A stretch of DNA of 64,000 nt from Karstenula rhodostoma CBS 690.94 (lineage: Eukaryota; Ascomycota; Dothideomycetes; Pleosporales; Didymosphaeriaceae): the NCBI GenBank assembly GCA_010093485.1, contig MU001493.1:2778937-2842936 (forward strand), written 5' to 3'. The translations under genes were made by a program, and so were the position numbers. Position 1 is the first letter of the stretch. Every line of letters starts with the position of its first letter. The notes under the pieces are model-generated. The model saw only the letters and a list, made by a program, of their open reading frames with translations, had not been told where the DNA came from and ran no database searches. Positions 23,431 through 35,103 of the stretch are shown here, in pieces.

Positions 23431-25408
23431 CTAAGCACCACGGTCATCGCTCCGTCTAGCCCCCCCTCCACGACCCTGCTCCCAACCTCCACGTCGGTCC
23501 TGCCTGCCCCTGTTTCCATTCCCGTTCCCTCGGCCCCTTGCTCTGCCGTTGTAATGACCAGCTCGCTCATGGCCGTTCCAGTCGTTGTCGTCGTCGTGGG
23601 TGATCCGCTCAGCCAGACTGCGTTTCTGTCCATGAGCACGTCCGTTATCGTTTCCGCGATTATGGCCACGACCACGACCTCTGGCATGGTCCTCGCTGTG
23701 TCGAATGGGAAGTTCGGGCTCTTCACCCCACGTCGGGCTAGGCATGGAGCGTGGCGGGCTCTCGACAGTAGTTGCTCCTTTGGAATACGAGCATACCTTT
23801 CTGTCCATCGCGACTGGCACCTACACACTGTCAGCACTGCTTGCCACTCGCATTGGGAATGAACAAATGAAGTGTCTCCTTACCGGAGAGCAGATCGTAA
23901 AGGAGCGAATGACAATAATCACAAACAAGGCACTCTCGCATCAACGCACTCTTCTGGAATCCCAGTCCCTATCTCTTTCCCAGTCCCGGTCCCGTTCCCT
24001 TTCCCTATCGCGCTCTCGCTCTCGTTCCCGCTCCCTATCACGAAGAGGTTCGCGGGGACGCTCTCGCTCTCGCTCTCGATCCGGTACGCGGTCGCGAGCT
24101 TCGGGCGTGTTCGGCACCTCCACCTCATACTCTTCTTCTTCGACAACCCAGTACTTGTCAACCGCGTTATTCTCCTCCTGCGCGCGCTTCGCATCGAGCA
24201 TAAATCGCACGGTGCCACTTTGCCCGCGGATTCCGATCGCGCTTTTCGGCGGCTGGGCTGTTCCTGGGGATATGGTGCCAGGGGTAGCGGGCGTAAGAGG
24301 GGCGAGGGGCGACGTGGGATCGATGCCGTTCCGGGCTTTGGTCCCGTTTGTGCCTTTGGAATCGGAACTGGTTGCTTCGGAAGCGTAAGTTGCGTAACGC
24401 GGGATTTTCGCTGCAGAGGCTTCGTTGTTGAGTGTGATACGAATACTGATGAAGGTCTCGAGAGAGTAGTAGGGACCGAGCGCGGTGTTGACTCGATGGT
24501 GCGTGTATAGATCTAGGAGATCAAGCAATGTTTCTGTGTCATCGTCAGCAACCATGATGGTCCGATGCCAAGTGACTTTGCGACACTCACCCATGATTTC
24601 AGCCCGCGTCGTGTTCCACTTGTTGTACCGGCATACTCCCGCGTCAACAATCTCGCTGGTGTCCATCCCATGCAGACGAGCAGACAGCTCGACGCACGCA
24701 ATCGCCATAGTTGGCGTAGTCTGCTTCAGAGGTGCAAAGGTCCTATACATGTCGAGGCTCACGTTCCACATTGTCGCAGCTTCGCGTCCGGGATCGAAGC
24801 GCAGCGCCCGCGCCAGCTTAACCATAACTTTCTGCGGGTATCGATTTCGGAAGTCGAATCCGGCGCTCTCAAGCATGAGCCGTTCGAGACCCAGTATAAG
24901 CTTGGATTGGTTTTCGAATCGCTGCAAGTCGATGGTCAGCTTCGTCGCCATCTCCAGAGAAAAGCGCGCATACCGGATCATCACTACTCAGCTGCTCTCC
25001 AACCCCAACCTTGCTGTTATAATACGCCGCAAGCACCTCTCTACTCTTCTTCAGTGTGTCCTCAATCTTGCAGGCCGTGAACAGCGCCGCTGCCGCAGCG
25101 CCCTCCCAGCTATATTCGTTCTCTGCATGCAGCAACCGGAACTTGTGGTAGTATATCACGGCCGTGTTGAACGTGCGCACAGGTAGCTGCAGTGCCCGCC
25201 GCACCTGGTCAATGTATGCGACGCCTTGCAACCGTACGGCGTCTTCTTTCGCATCCGACATGGCGAGGTCCACGAGACATCTCTGGATCGCGGACTGCAA
25301 GATGTAGGGTTTCGCGACTTCGATATACGACGGGTGCGGGCCGACCCGGGCGGAGCCCGCTGGGGTTCGATCTCGAGAGTCGTCTGGCGGCGAGGCGGTG
25401 GGCGCCAT
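23431..25408 (-). CDS. CTK2: CTD kinase subunit beta (Ctk2-type cyclin)
   Basis: Cyclin partner of the Ctk1/CDK12-like kinase that phosphorylates Ser2 of the RNA polymerase II CTD. Exons from the 5' end: 25408..24974, 24921..24591, 24533..23950, 23820..23431; 579 aa. The cyclin fold fills about residues 20-290; typical stretches are QGVAYIDQVRRALQLPVRTF, AAALFTACKIEDTLKKSREV and MAIACVELSARL. The second intron (24590..24534) splices IM to ETLLDLLDLYTHHR, a Ctk2 signature. Beyond the cyclin lies a Ser/Thr/Pro linker, then an RE/RD-repeat tail. If the third intron (GTGCGT...GTGTAG, 129 nt) is retained, the protein ends at 23941; if spliced, it gains a 129-residue RGG/Asn/Asp-rich tail (HARGRGRGHNRG...) whose composition suits an RNA-processing factor. 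Cyclin identity is firm; the last exon is inferred from phase and composition. Confidence 0.88.
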
Positions 25409-26051
25409 GGTGGGTTGAAGCGTGGTTCAATCGTACACGCGTGGGAATGAGGAACTTTACAAGCGGCGGCCGTTGAGAGTTGCTATCGGCTTTTTGAAGC
25501 TTAGCGTACGCCGTGCGCCTCCCTTCCCGTGACGAATGGCCAAACTCCCGAACCTTATTAGGGGTGCAAGAAGAGCAACGTGAAAGTGGGATACAATGTA
25601 CATCACGAAGCCGGGTCCAAAAGTTCGAGGGTCATAGCTTCCGCGCAGTAGCGCGATTGATCCACTCGCGTTATGCGGCGTGGCACACGGGACAGCGGAT
25701 GCGGCACATGCCAAAGCTCAGCCCAAAGCTGACAGGCAGATCATATAGGTTCACTTCATTCCTTTTATTTCTCTGCCATTAGCCACCTTCACTACCTTTT
25801 GGTGTCGTTATTTACAATCATGTCATCCTAACGGACGACACTATTACCGCTTCTCTGAGCAATCCTCATTGTTGGCTGGCAATTCCCTGAAAAGCGCCGT
25901 TCCTCCCAGCATAAAAGTCTAGAAGATAGAAAGGAAGCACGCTCTCAAGGCGGCCCCGCCTTCATGGGTCAAGAAAGGAGTAAGGAACTCAAGATGAAGG
26001 AGAATAATGCCAACATTGCTGAAACGCGTGTCATAAAAGGAGCATAAAATC
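25409..26051. other. Intergenic between CTK2 and ERG5
   Basis: Contains the CTK2 promoter (right of 25408 on the minus strand) and the ERG5 3' end. No additional gene is supported. Confidence 0.55.
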
Positions 26052-27829
26052 TTACGCGTCCCGCTCCTTGAAGGTGAGAAGGCAGTCGTCCTATGCATTG
26101 TTAACTCAATCATCCACGTCGTAACATGAGCGCAGGAGAACTCACCATTGGGAAAAGCGTAGCGAAAACTTTTATTTCCTCACTCAGATCCGTGACCTGG
26201 TGGTCCCAGTCCAGCATCATACTGGCCTTGCCAATCATAAGCATCAGATTGTCCTGTGCATACACCTGGCCCAGGCAGTAGTGAGGACCCGTGCCAAATA
26301 CCAGCCAGTTCTTGACCTGCTTATCCGCGTCACCGGTGATCCATCGCTCCGGAATGAAGGATTCGGGGTTGTGATATGCCTCAGGGTCGTGAAGAGCCAT
26401 GTATGTTGTAGGAATGACCATGGAGCCCTTGGGAACGGTGTACTCAGGCGTAATGGGGAAGTCCTTCTTTGCGACGTAAGGCACCATGATGACGGGAGGG
26501 CGGTAACGGAGAGTCTCCTTGACCACGGCGCGTGTCCACGGAAGCTTCTCGAGGTTGTCCAGGCTAATCGGAGCATGAATGTCGCCGTTGCGAACGGCAA
26601 GGTTCTCCTCGCGCACCTTCTCGAGAAACTCGGGGCGGTCAGCCATGATCTGGAACAACCAGGTGTTGGCGGACGAAGTGGCATCCTGCGAAGCGAAGAG
26701 GAATGTGAACAGAGTCATGGAGATTTCGAAATCGGTGAATTCGCGGATCAGCATTGAGGGCTTTTCGGTATCAGGGACATTCTCGCCAGTGGCGATTCTC
26801 TGGCGGTACTTCTCCGACTCGATCATGGCCGATACCCAGAAGTCGAGAATGCACTTGTTGTCACCCCCAGCAGCAACACGAACCTTGGCTTTAGCGGCGC
26901 ATCGAGAAAACTCCTCCAGGACCATATCCGCGGATTTCTTACCGTACCAGCTCTTCGTGAATGGCAGGATGATAGGGAAGTTGACGAGCTCAAGCGCGGC
27001 CGTGATCAAGTAGTAGTCGTCCGCGATTTTCTTGATCGCTTCCTCGGTGATGTATTGGCCGACAAAGGTGCGACAGCTGAGAGCGCACTGCAGTTCGCGG
27101 AATTCGCCCATGAACGGTACATGCTTGCCGTTATTGTCTTTGCTGATCTGCACGAACTTCTGAAAGTACTCGTTGTAGATTTGTTCCTGGATCGGGAGGT
27201 ATTGCTCGAGCGCGTGGCGCGTGAAAAGACCGTTCAAACCCTTGCGGTAGTCGACGTGGGCCTTTCCATCGAGGAAGACCCAGTTCTGTGGGCGAAGGAG
27301 CTTGTATGCGGCATCGACGACACAGGGCTTGACGAACATGGGCGAGTTGAAAATCTTGCGCGCCATATCACGCGTGGAGGCAATAACAACGAACCTACGA
27401 GACATTAGTATGTGTAACAGAACGCGGGGCGCATCGCTGATCTGAGCGCAAGAAAGAGGCGGACATACTTGTGGAAGACGGAGACGCAGCTCAGAGGACC
27501 AGACTCCCATTTTGCGTGGTATGCCTTGAAATCCGGGTTCACAGACTCGAGGAATGGTCCGATGAAGGGTGCTTTCCACATGGGCCCGACGATTGAGCCC
27601 TTGTTCCACACGTACTTGACTGCCAACAATTAGCGAGACCAGCGGCGCGGTCGCTCTGAGACATACACTGGTCGTATGCGACAGCAAGCACAAGGATGGT
27701 CAGAACAAGCTTCCATCCGCTGAGGTTGTTCATCAGCATCGCAACCACGCCATTGGCATCGAACGAAGTCGCCATGTGGGCGACCTTGGCGTCGGCCGTC
27801 GGCGACACAAAGCTCGCATTGACAGCCAT
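26052..27829 (-). CDS. ERG5: Sterol C-22 desaturase, cytochrome P450 CYP61 (ERG5)
   Basis: Introduces the C-22 double bond late in ergosterol synthesis at the ER membrane. Exons from the 5' end: 27829..27667, 27619..27469, 27394..26146, 26090..26052; introns 47-74 nt; 533 aa, the family's usual size. The N-terminal membrane anchor is GWKLVLTILVLAVAY. K-helix ExxR is seen as ETLRYRPP and the haem-binding loop as FGTGPHYCLGQ with Cys478. The last 12 residues (DDCLLTFKERDA) come from a 39-nt terminal exon. Without that intron the frame would run into an unrelated tail, so the splice is well supported by the family ending. The chosen start gives MAVNASFVSP; an in-frame upstream ATG at 27868 is possible. 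Azole interaction is known for related P450s but nothing here addresses it. Confidence 0.96.
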
Positions 27830-28638
27830 CTTGAAATAACCGATAATGAGAGTCGTGCCAGAGGGCAAATGGAAGCAAAAGGGAAGGGTAGCAACAGCTT
27901 AAGGGGGGGCGCGCAAAATGTACTGGCGCCCGTGGGAAGAAGTTGAGGGGGGCAATTGCCAATCAAACTCGGGTGGTCAGTGCGCCGTTCTTCCCTCTTC
28001 AAGCTTAGACTCCGAAGCGGAAAGCCGAAAACCCCGGCTCGGACGCAGGTGGTGGCACCGTGGTGCCATACATCCGTGTGCCACCCACCGCGCGCAATGA
28101 CGGATCTCGCATTCCCCAGCTTCCGAGCCTTGTACGTACAGCGGCTACTGTGTATATCCGCTGACGCAGATTGGTGGACTCGTTGACCCCTCTTTGAATC
28201 ATGCCATGCAGATGAATTTTCGTCCAAGGGCCTGCGCGGCCTTGCAGACGACTGCCCGTATCTGGAAATGAGGGAAGAGGCGATACACGGTAATCGATGA
28301 TGGGAAGAAGAAGAGACTGTACTCGCCATTGGACCCTCATTGTGTCGAGTCAGGTAAGCTATAGTGAGGCTCACAGTGAATAAGGCCCGCAGCTACTGTT
28401 AGGCTCAAAAGTCAATCTGCGCGCGTCCAGACCCTGAACTCGGCGACATTGGCCTGACAAGACAAACCTTCGAAATGAGTATGTATCATTCGCAGAGGCT
28501 TGTTAAGCATGCTGCTCGCAAGAACACCTTGGCTATATACCTATAAACGCTCCATGATGCCGGGGTATACCAAATGCCCATACCATTGCGCCGAATATGC
28601 AGCAAATCGTCATTTCCTTCACCTACACCATTCGCTTC
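27830..28638. other. Intergenic between ERG5 and the RBM26/27-like gene
   Basis: Holds the ERG5 promoter (minus strand) and the 3' end of the next gene. Overlapping frames on both strands look like chance; no other gene is supported. Confidence 0.55.
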
Positions 28639-30965
28639 TCATAGCCACTGGTCATTGTCATCGGCCACGTCCAAGTCGACCTCTACCTTGACATCCACCT
28701 CGCCACCAGAGACCTCATCGTCTGTGTCTTGATGCACGACCATGGGGTCATCGAACTCAATCGACTGCTGCACGACCGTGGCTTCGTTAGGAACCCACGA
28801 TAGATCGGCTATGCTCACATGGGGGATGCGGGACGCTTCGTTCAGGAACTACTGCATGTCAGTAGAGTTAAAAAGTTAAACATGGATGCGTTTCATACGA
28901 TCTCCGCTTGGAAGCGTTGCTCGAAGCCTATTACAAGGGTATCAGCACGCTCTGCGTGACGACGGACGCCTGTGCAGCCCTGCACATTGAGGAGATGCCG
29001 CTTCAATGCGATCTCCTTCTCTGACTCAGCTTTAACTCCGGCGACAGCAAGAGAACGTGGCCGGTTGTCAAGTCGAACAACACCACCACGTCCCTCCCGA
29101 GCGTTCCCGCGACCTCGGAAGCTACCCCGGAGAGAGGAGCCACGGCCATTGATAAAGCCTCCACGAGAGATAGTCGAGGTGTCGATTGACCCAGAGTTTG
29201 TAAACAACCCCGCAGCTTCGGCTTGTAGCTTTGCCAGATCACCCGGGGGTGCTTGTTGTTCCTTTGCAATGATAACCTCAAGACCTTTGGCTCTTGCCTT
29301 CACGATCAGCGCTGAACGGAGTTCATCCAATTCCTCCTCTTTAGCATTGAGCTGCGCGCTGATCATGTTTGACCGAGCCGTTACTTCCTCGGACCTTCGG
29401 CGCTTCTCCTCAAACTCCTTCTGAAGCTGTGCCTGTTGCTTGCTGAACTCTTCCCTATCAAACATTTCCTCGTCTTCGTTGTATATTGCGGGAATGCCGT
29501 CTTGACGAGGTGGATGTCCAACAGCGCCGTTCGCGCCGTTGCTCTGGAGTTTGTGATCAGGATTGTGCCAGAAGGCTTTCACGAATCGATTATCGAATAT
29601 GGCTTTCGGACTGTCGTAGGCGCGCTGGGCAGCAGGGTGGTCGCTAAATTTAACAACAGCAACCCGATCATTGGTGCGAATTTGCACATCAACAATTGCA
29701 CCGAACTGGGAGAAGAAGTCGCGCACATGTTGTTCGGTGAAATGGTCCTCGGGTATCTGTTCAATTGATAGTGTATCGTCCGGACCGCGCGAGGGTCCGG
29801 AGTGTGAGAATGGAGCTCGAGCACGCTGGATGCCGAAAGAGTTGCGGTTGCCATAGCTTGTTCGATGACCATTCAGGTGTGGGAGCATTGCAAGCGATGC
29901 ATTGTTCGGATCGTATTCTGGATCCGCGGGCACGACTACTGCCTTACCGTGGTCATAAGGGCATAATGTTCCCAGGTGACAGATCCCCTTCGTCTCGTAG
30001 TCCCGACATTTGATCTTGGCAACCGCGGGATTGATGCGAGGAAGATTCGGGGGTTGTGGGCCCAATGCTTGCCCTGAATAGCCCATACTCATCATCGCAG
30101 AAAGGTTGGCCAAGAAACTGAACGGATCGAGAGGATTGTGAGGAGAAAACCGAGGTAGTGCAGTCGGCTGTCGGCCCGCAAACAGATTTGGTGTGAACAG
30201 TGTAACGTTTGGCGGAAGCCCAGCCCTTGCTGCTGTGGCTGCCGTAGCATCTGCACGCTGTCCGTTTCTCCCACTGTGCCCTCCACCTCTTCGCGCCAGC
30301 TGCTTGTGTGGCCGCTCGCCTGCAGAGCTGTCCGCAGCATTGTCGCCGCCGGTATCTCGCTCGTGGAGCTTGCGCTTCCTCTGACTACCATTCTGAACGT
30401 TATTCGAATTACGGTCGGCGCGTGGTCCTGTTGGAATGGAACCGTCGTTGCTCAGCGGCGCCGTTGGTATAGGCTGGGCTCGAGGGACGAATACCGGCGC
30501 ATCTGGCGCAAGCGCAGACGGCGCAAGACGTGCGGTAGAGCTGGACGTTGCGGTGTCGGCTTTGGGACCAGTCGGAGGCGTCGCTGTCGGCGGCGCGGGT
30601 TGCGAGGCTCCCTTTGCCTTGCCTTTCGCCGCCAGTTTCTTCCTGTCCTTGTGTTTCCCGTCTGCCGATCTGGTCCATATCTTCTGCTCAATCGCCGTGG
30701 CTATCTCGTCGACGAACGCTTCGGTGTAATCTTCGAGGAAGTCGGAAAGCTGCTCAACGCTAGCGCGCTTGATCTCTGCCGGTGAGCCCTCTCCCGCGAA
30801 AAGCTCTGCGACGTAGTCCGCCAGCACTTCGGGCTCGGCTTCAGTCCTGTCCCTTTCAGCTTGCCGTTCCCGCGGCGTACAAGCTCCGCTGTCGACTTAC
30901 CGATTCGCTAGCTTTGGTAGCAGCCATTGCTTGAAAGCAGGTTTGTCCTGCTCCGGAAGCTGCAT
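28639..30965 (-). CDS. RBM26/27-like RNA-binding protein (CCCH finger + RRM)
   Basis: Nuclear RNA-binding protein of the RBM26/RBM27 family. The S. pombe member, Rmn1, works with the MTREC/exosome RNA-surveillance machinery; that role here is by homology. Exons from the 5' end: 30965..30901, 30846..28899, 28848..28639; introns 54 and 50 nt; 740 aa. The N-terminal PWI-like helical domain starts QWLLPKLANRTEAEPEVLAD. A basic, Pro-rich linker follows. The CCCH finger is C302-x8-C311-x5-C317-x3-H321 (CRDYETKGICHLGTLCPYDH). An RRM occupies about 378-450 (SIEQIPEDHF, VDVQIRTNDRVAVVKF). Then come a Glu/Arg coiled coil, a short RGG patch (RGSFRGRG) and the conserved C-terminal TLVIGFEQRFQAE joined by splicing to an acidic tail ending DNDQWL. 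The second intron uses TAG immediately after a CAG, avoiding an in-frame stop. Confidence 0.92.
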
Positions 30966-31896
30966 CGCTGTTCCACTCTCACCGTCGGCTCTTCGGTCGA
31001 TCGCAAAGTAGAAGCGACGCGTGGAGAGCGCGTCGAGTGCTTATTAAAGCTGTCACAGTGGAAAAGTATAGCTTCAGCGCCAGTTTAGCGCGTCGGCGGG
31101 TGAGCCCCGCCTTCGCCGACCCCACCGCCCACTAGAAACTTAGCTGAGGCCAAGGTGAGAGACTATAACTGAAATTCAACTGGAAGCGCAACACATGTCC
31201 CCACCCAAGAAATGCTGCAGCTGGCGAATCCTTGATTGTATTGATACATACCGTCGGGAATAGATACGATAACATCACAGAAGTGATGAACCACTTTCAA
31301 CAGTCTACCGAGCGCCCAACAGCGCGACACTATGAGCTCCACCCTACCACGAGTGGGATGGTAAATAGGGCCTGGACCTGAGAAATCCAGCGACCTCTCC
31401 CACTGCTTCACGGCACTACGCCTTCGATCTTGCGTATGGTACGTTAAAACGGATTACCATAACTTGAAGAAGTAGCTACATTGCTGAACGTGGTTGACTA
31501 AGACAAGTGTTGCTCATCAGAAATATGGTTGAGAATGCGATGATGTTTTCCATTCATTCTGCTCAGCGTCCTGCAACCACCCCTGTTGTGTTTAAAATGC
31601 TGCAGTATACCACTGAAGCGATTCCAACGCAACTGCCACAACGATCAACTACTCAAGAGTCCACAGCATTTTGTCGTCGGGTTTATTCAGGCCAGACCAG
31701 ACCCACACCAAGCACCATTACCATCAGCTCAAAGGCACGACCTAAGGCCACAACGGGAAGGAGACCAACTCCATCCAGGCCAAGAGCTTCAACAAGTGTC
31801 AACGGCAACCAAGTACCCGGAAGGCCACAGCAGTCGAAGCCTTTGAATCCATCCAAGCAACACTAACACCACAACTGGAAAGTTATAACCATCACC
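30966..31896. other. Intergenic, divergent promoter region
   Basis: Lies between two divergent starts. A 120-codon frame at 31507..31866 directly before the next gene starts with a non-ATG codon and is Pro/Thr/Arg-rich; it is more likely 5' UTR than protein. Confidence 0.5.
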
Positions 31897-32406
31897 ATGG
31901 GCATGTCCAACCGCCCCCTCGAAGCCGCATCTAACGCCGGCATCTTCACCCCCCACGACGGTACTCAACACGCTGCAAAATCCTCCGAGTCCATACACGC
32001 TCCACTCGCCAATACCATGCGAGAATCCCCCCTCCGCAACGAGGACACCTCCTTGCCTAAGCTCTCCCTCCGCAAGAAGGTCTTGCGAACCTTAAAGAGA
32101 GTATCCAATAAACTGCATCGTGTCAAGTCTCAACCCCCTACAGCAGCAACGGAGAGCATTCAGACAGAAGGGATCGTTTTCAGGTTATTATCGCATGTGC
32201 CTGCCAACGATTTCACCTCAGAGAACGAGGATGAGAACGACGCTGTTGAAGGTGAAGAAAGGCAGTCTAGGACTGGTATGGACCTGGGGACCAATGAGGG
32301 GATGATAGGAGAGTTTCGGGAGGCGGTTACGCATACCACTGCGGTGGATATGCCGTACGATATTTGGAATGCGACTGTGCTTAGGAGCAAATCTCATCCT
32401 ACATGA
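31897..32406 (+). CDS. Hypothetical 169-aa protein with basic helix and acidic C-terminus
   Basis: Uninterrupted frame of 170 codons with a strong start context (CATCACCATGGGC) and marked use of C-ending codons, as in nearby real genes. The middle carries a strongly basic amphipathic stretch (LRKKVLRTLKRVSNKLHRVK). It is followed by an acidic segment (SENEDENDAVEGEE) and a short C-terminus. No signal peptide, membrane segment or known domain. A second in-frame ATG two codons later could also be used. Not recognised; possibly lineage-specific. Confidence 0.6.
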   Translation: MGMSNRPLEAASNAGIFTPHDGTQHAAKSSESIHAPLANTMRESPLRNEDTSLPKLSLRKKVLRTLKRVSNKLHRVKSQPPTAATESIQTEGIVFRLLSHVPANDFTSENEDENDAVEGEERQSRTGMDLGTNEGMIGEFREAVTHTTAVDMPYDIWNATVLRSKSHPT

Positions 32407-32983
32407 AGGTAGGATGGTGTAGTATTGAAGGGCTGGGAATGCGCATGATTGGTGTCTAGAGTGGGGTTATTCACACTATGGTACCATGGTAGAGGAAGTT
32501 TCTTAGTGTTCCAGGCTCACTGTTGGGTGTCGCTTTCGGAGATGACCGGTTCTTCTAATATTGCAGTCTACGGGCGGAGTGATATCTGGATGCTACGCCG
32601 CTTCGGATACACTAGCGACTGGAAGGTTGTGTCGAGCTTACGGCCATGACGGACGTCGTGTTGGTTCTACAGATTGCCCTGCCACACTAGCGTATGTTAA
32701 CAACGATTGATAGATACGATACTCGTCGTTGATAGGATATGTCAAGGTTCGTAGTATTAGTGCACCAGTATAGGACACATAAATTGCAAGGAGATCCCAA
32801 TGTCAAAGCAGGAATGCTCACGACCCTGCAGTTCCGCTTTCAAGGATGTAAAATACCCACCGGGGGCCATGAATCCTTCATCAATCTTCGTAAATGCAGT
32901 ACCGAACTATATAATGGCGTCCGCACAACAACATTTATACAACAAGCGGAGTGATTTGTTCAACAATCTCTTCACTGATCACC
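32407..32983. other. Intergenic / promoter of the CVNH gene
   Basis: No supported gene; contains a TATA-like box listed separately. Confidence 0.55.
32908..32914 (+). promoter_or_regulatory. TATA-like box of the CVNH gene
   Basis: TATATAA, 70 bp upstream of the ATG at 32984. Position and sequence fit a core promoter for an inducible secreted-protein gene; not experimentally known. Confidence 0.4.
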
Positions 32984-33865
32984 ATGTTGAACTGGGAACT
33001 AGCAGCGTTGACAGTCATTGCCGCTCGCTCATCCTATGCAGCACCAGCCGTCATAGGTGTCGGCGTGGGTTCCTCATGTACTAACGTTAGCTTTACCAAC
33101 AGCTGGCTCATCGCAGATTGCCTCACGAAAGCCGACTCATCGACCCATATCCAGAGCTCTGTATATCTGAACAACAAGATCACAAACGACGATGGCACGC
33201 TAAAGGTAAGCTCTTTACCGCACTTGCGACGCATTGCCAACCTCTACCCAGTAGAAAGTCGACGGCAGCTTCCTAGGCTCCTGCAATACATATAGTCTCG
33301 GCGGTGCAAAGCTCACATGCTCTTGCCAGCGCTCTGCAGGCTATACGCTTACCTCCGCGCTCAATCTTAGTCAGTTTGTCCACCTTACCTCAAAACCTCA
33401 TCCAAAGCTGACCCTGCTCTAGAGGAGCACATCGCCAACTACGCCGGCCGCCTCCTCTCCGACCTCTCCGGCCCGCCAGCCGTTCCGCCAACCTCCTCCG
33501 CTGCCCTCTTCCCATCCGACCCGTCCTGGCCCCTCCGTTTCGGCGACATCGCCTGCTACAGCCCTGACAGCGACTTCTGCAGCAGATACCCCTTCAGCAA
33601 CCCCGGCACCTGCGGCGTCGGTCCTGGCACAAAACCGGAAAGTTGCTATGCGGTCCGGGAGCCTCTTAGCGGACATGTCTACCGGGCATTTGCGCAATTG
33701 CAGGTTGGGGCGCCGAGCAAGGCGTGGCGTGTTGAGGCGTATGGCGATCTGGCGTGTACGGAGAAGGTAGGTAGTGTGGAGGGAGAGGAGCAGGGGACAT
33801 GTAAGAAGCTGGGTGGAAGGGCGGTGGCGGTGAAGACTGTGCCGTTGTGGAATGCGGATGTATGA
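32984..33865 (+). CDS. Secreted cyanovirin-N-homology (CVNH) protein with extra C-terminal Cys domain
   Basis: Three exons: 32984..33205, 33255..33369, 33423..33865; introns 49 and 53 nt; 259 aa. A signal peptide (MLNWELAALTVIAARSSYA) precedes APAVIG. Residues about 29-125 look like a CVNH lectin fold, a family with known glycan-binding members: paired half-repeats with SCTNVSF, DCLTK, an SSVYLNNKI strand, then GSFLGSCNTYSLGG, TCSCQ and LNLKEHIANYAGRL, the last resembling the CVNH 'DLN..IGN..G' ending. Beyond it lies a region of about 130 residues with six Cys (DIACYSPDSDFC, NPGTCG, PESCYAV, DLACTE, GTCKK) that I do not recognise. The first acceptor must be the second of two AGs, because the first leaves an in-frame TAG. 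A secreted carbohydrate-binding role is inferred. Confidence 0.75.
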
Positions 33866-34595
33866 TAAATGATTTGGACGAGGGAAACATGGGTACTGCG
33901 GGGAGATACTCGCCCAAGCTACAGGAGAACGAACAGAGAGAAAAATAGCTATACGCAATCTAGCGGTATCTGGAGAAGGTACCGCTGGAGTTGTGTAGCG
34001 TGCATCATCTTTGGAATGATGCTTTCATGCTTGAGTGTGATTTCATGGTCACCTCATGTACCTAGATGTTCTCGAGCTTCACCGCACATGGCAGATGACA
34101 GCCCGTAGCAAAGGGCAACCCATGTGCAAGGCGAACCGAAGCATGTTGTCAGAAAATTATGCAGACTGTATGTCGCCGCGGAAGGACAAATGTGTAGACT
34201 TTGCGGAGGTGGAGTCGGTAAGGGTACGAGCTAGTGAAGTTGGGGTCGTGTTCCCGTGTCACAACTCTCTTGGGGAGCTACACCCAAGCTCCGGGAAGGC
34301 ACAATCGAGCTTCTGCACGCAGCGAAAATCTGCATAGAAACACATCCAGCCCACTAAGACGCAATTGATGACTTTCAGGAGCATCTGATGCGCGATCAAA
34401 GGTATCGATTGTTCCCCTGGTGATTCCGAGGCGGCCCGGGCTTCGGAAGCTTGGGCCTGCTTAGGTCAGCGGTAGCTCCTTCTCTTTCTCGCGGATTTTT
34501 CTGCACCTCCTCCCGACCTTCTCAACCTCACCTGCATCCATTGCACTTCAATTCCATCCTCAATCCATCTCCGCTCACTCCGACCGGTCATCACA
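33866..34595. other. Intergenic upstream of ATP9
   Basis: No supported gene; short scattered frames only. The last 150 bp are CT-rich, as in promoters of highly expressed fungal genes. Confidence 0.55.

Positions 34596-35103
<508 letters not shown>

Noticed and set aside
31507..31866. 119-codon frame directly upstream of the 169-aa hypothetical protein
   Set aside because: It ends 30 bp before a strong ATG, starts with a non-ATG codon and looks like 5' UTR; no splice joins it in frame.
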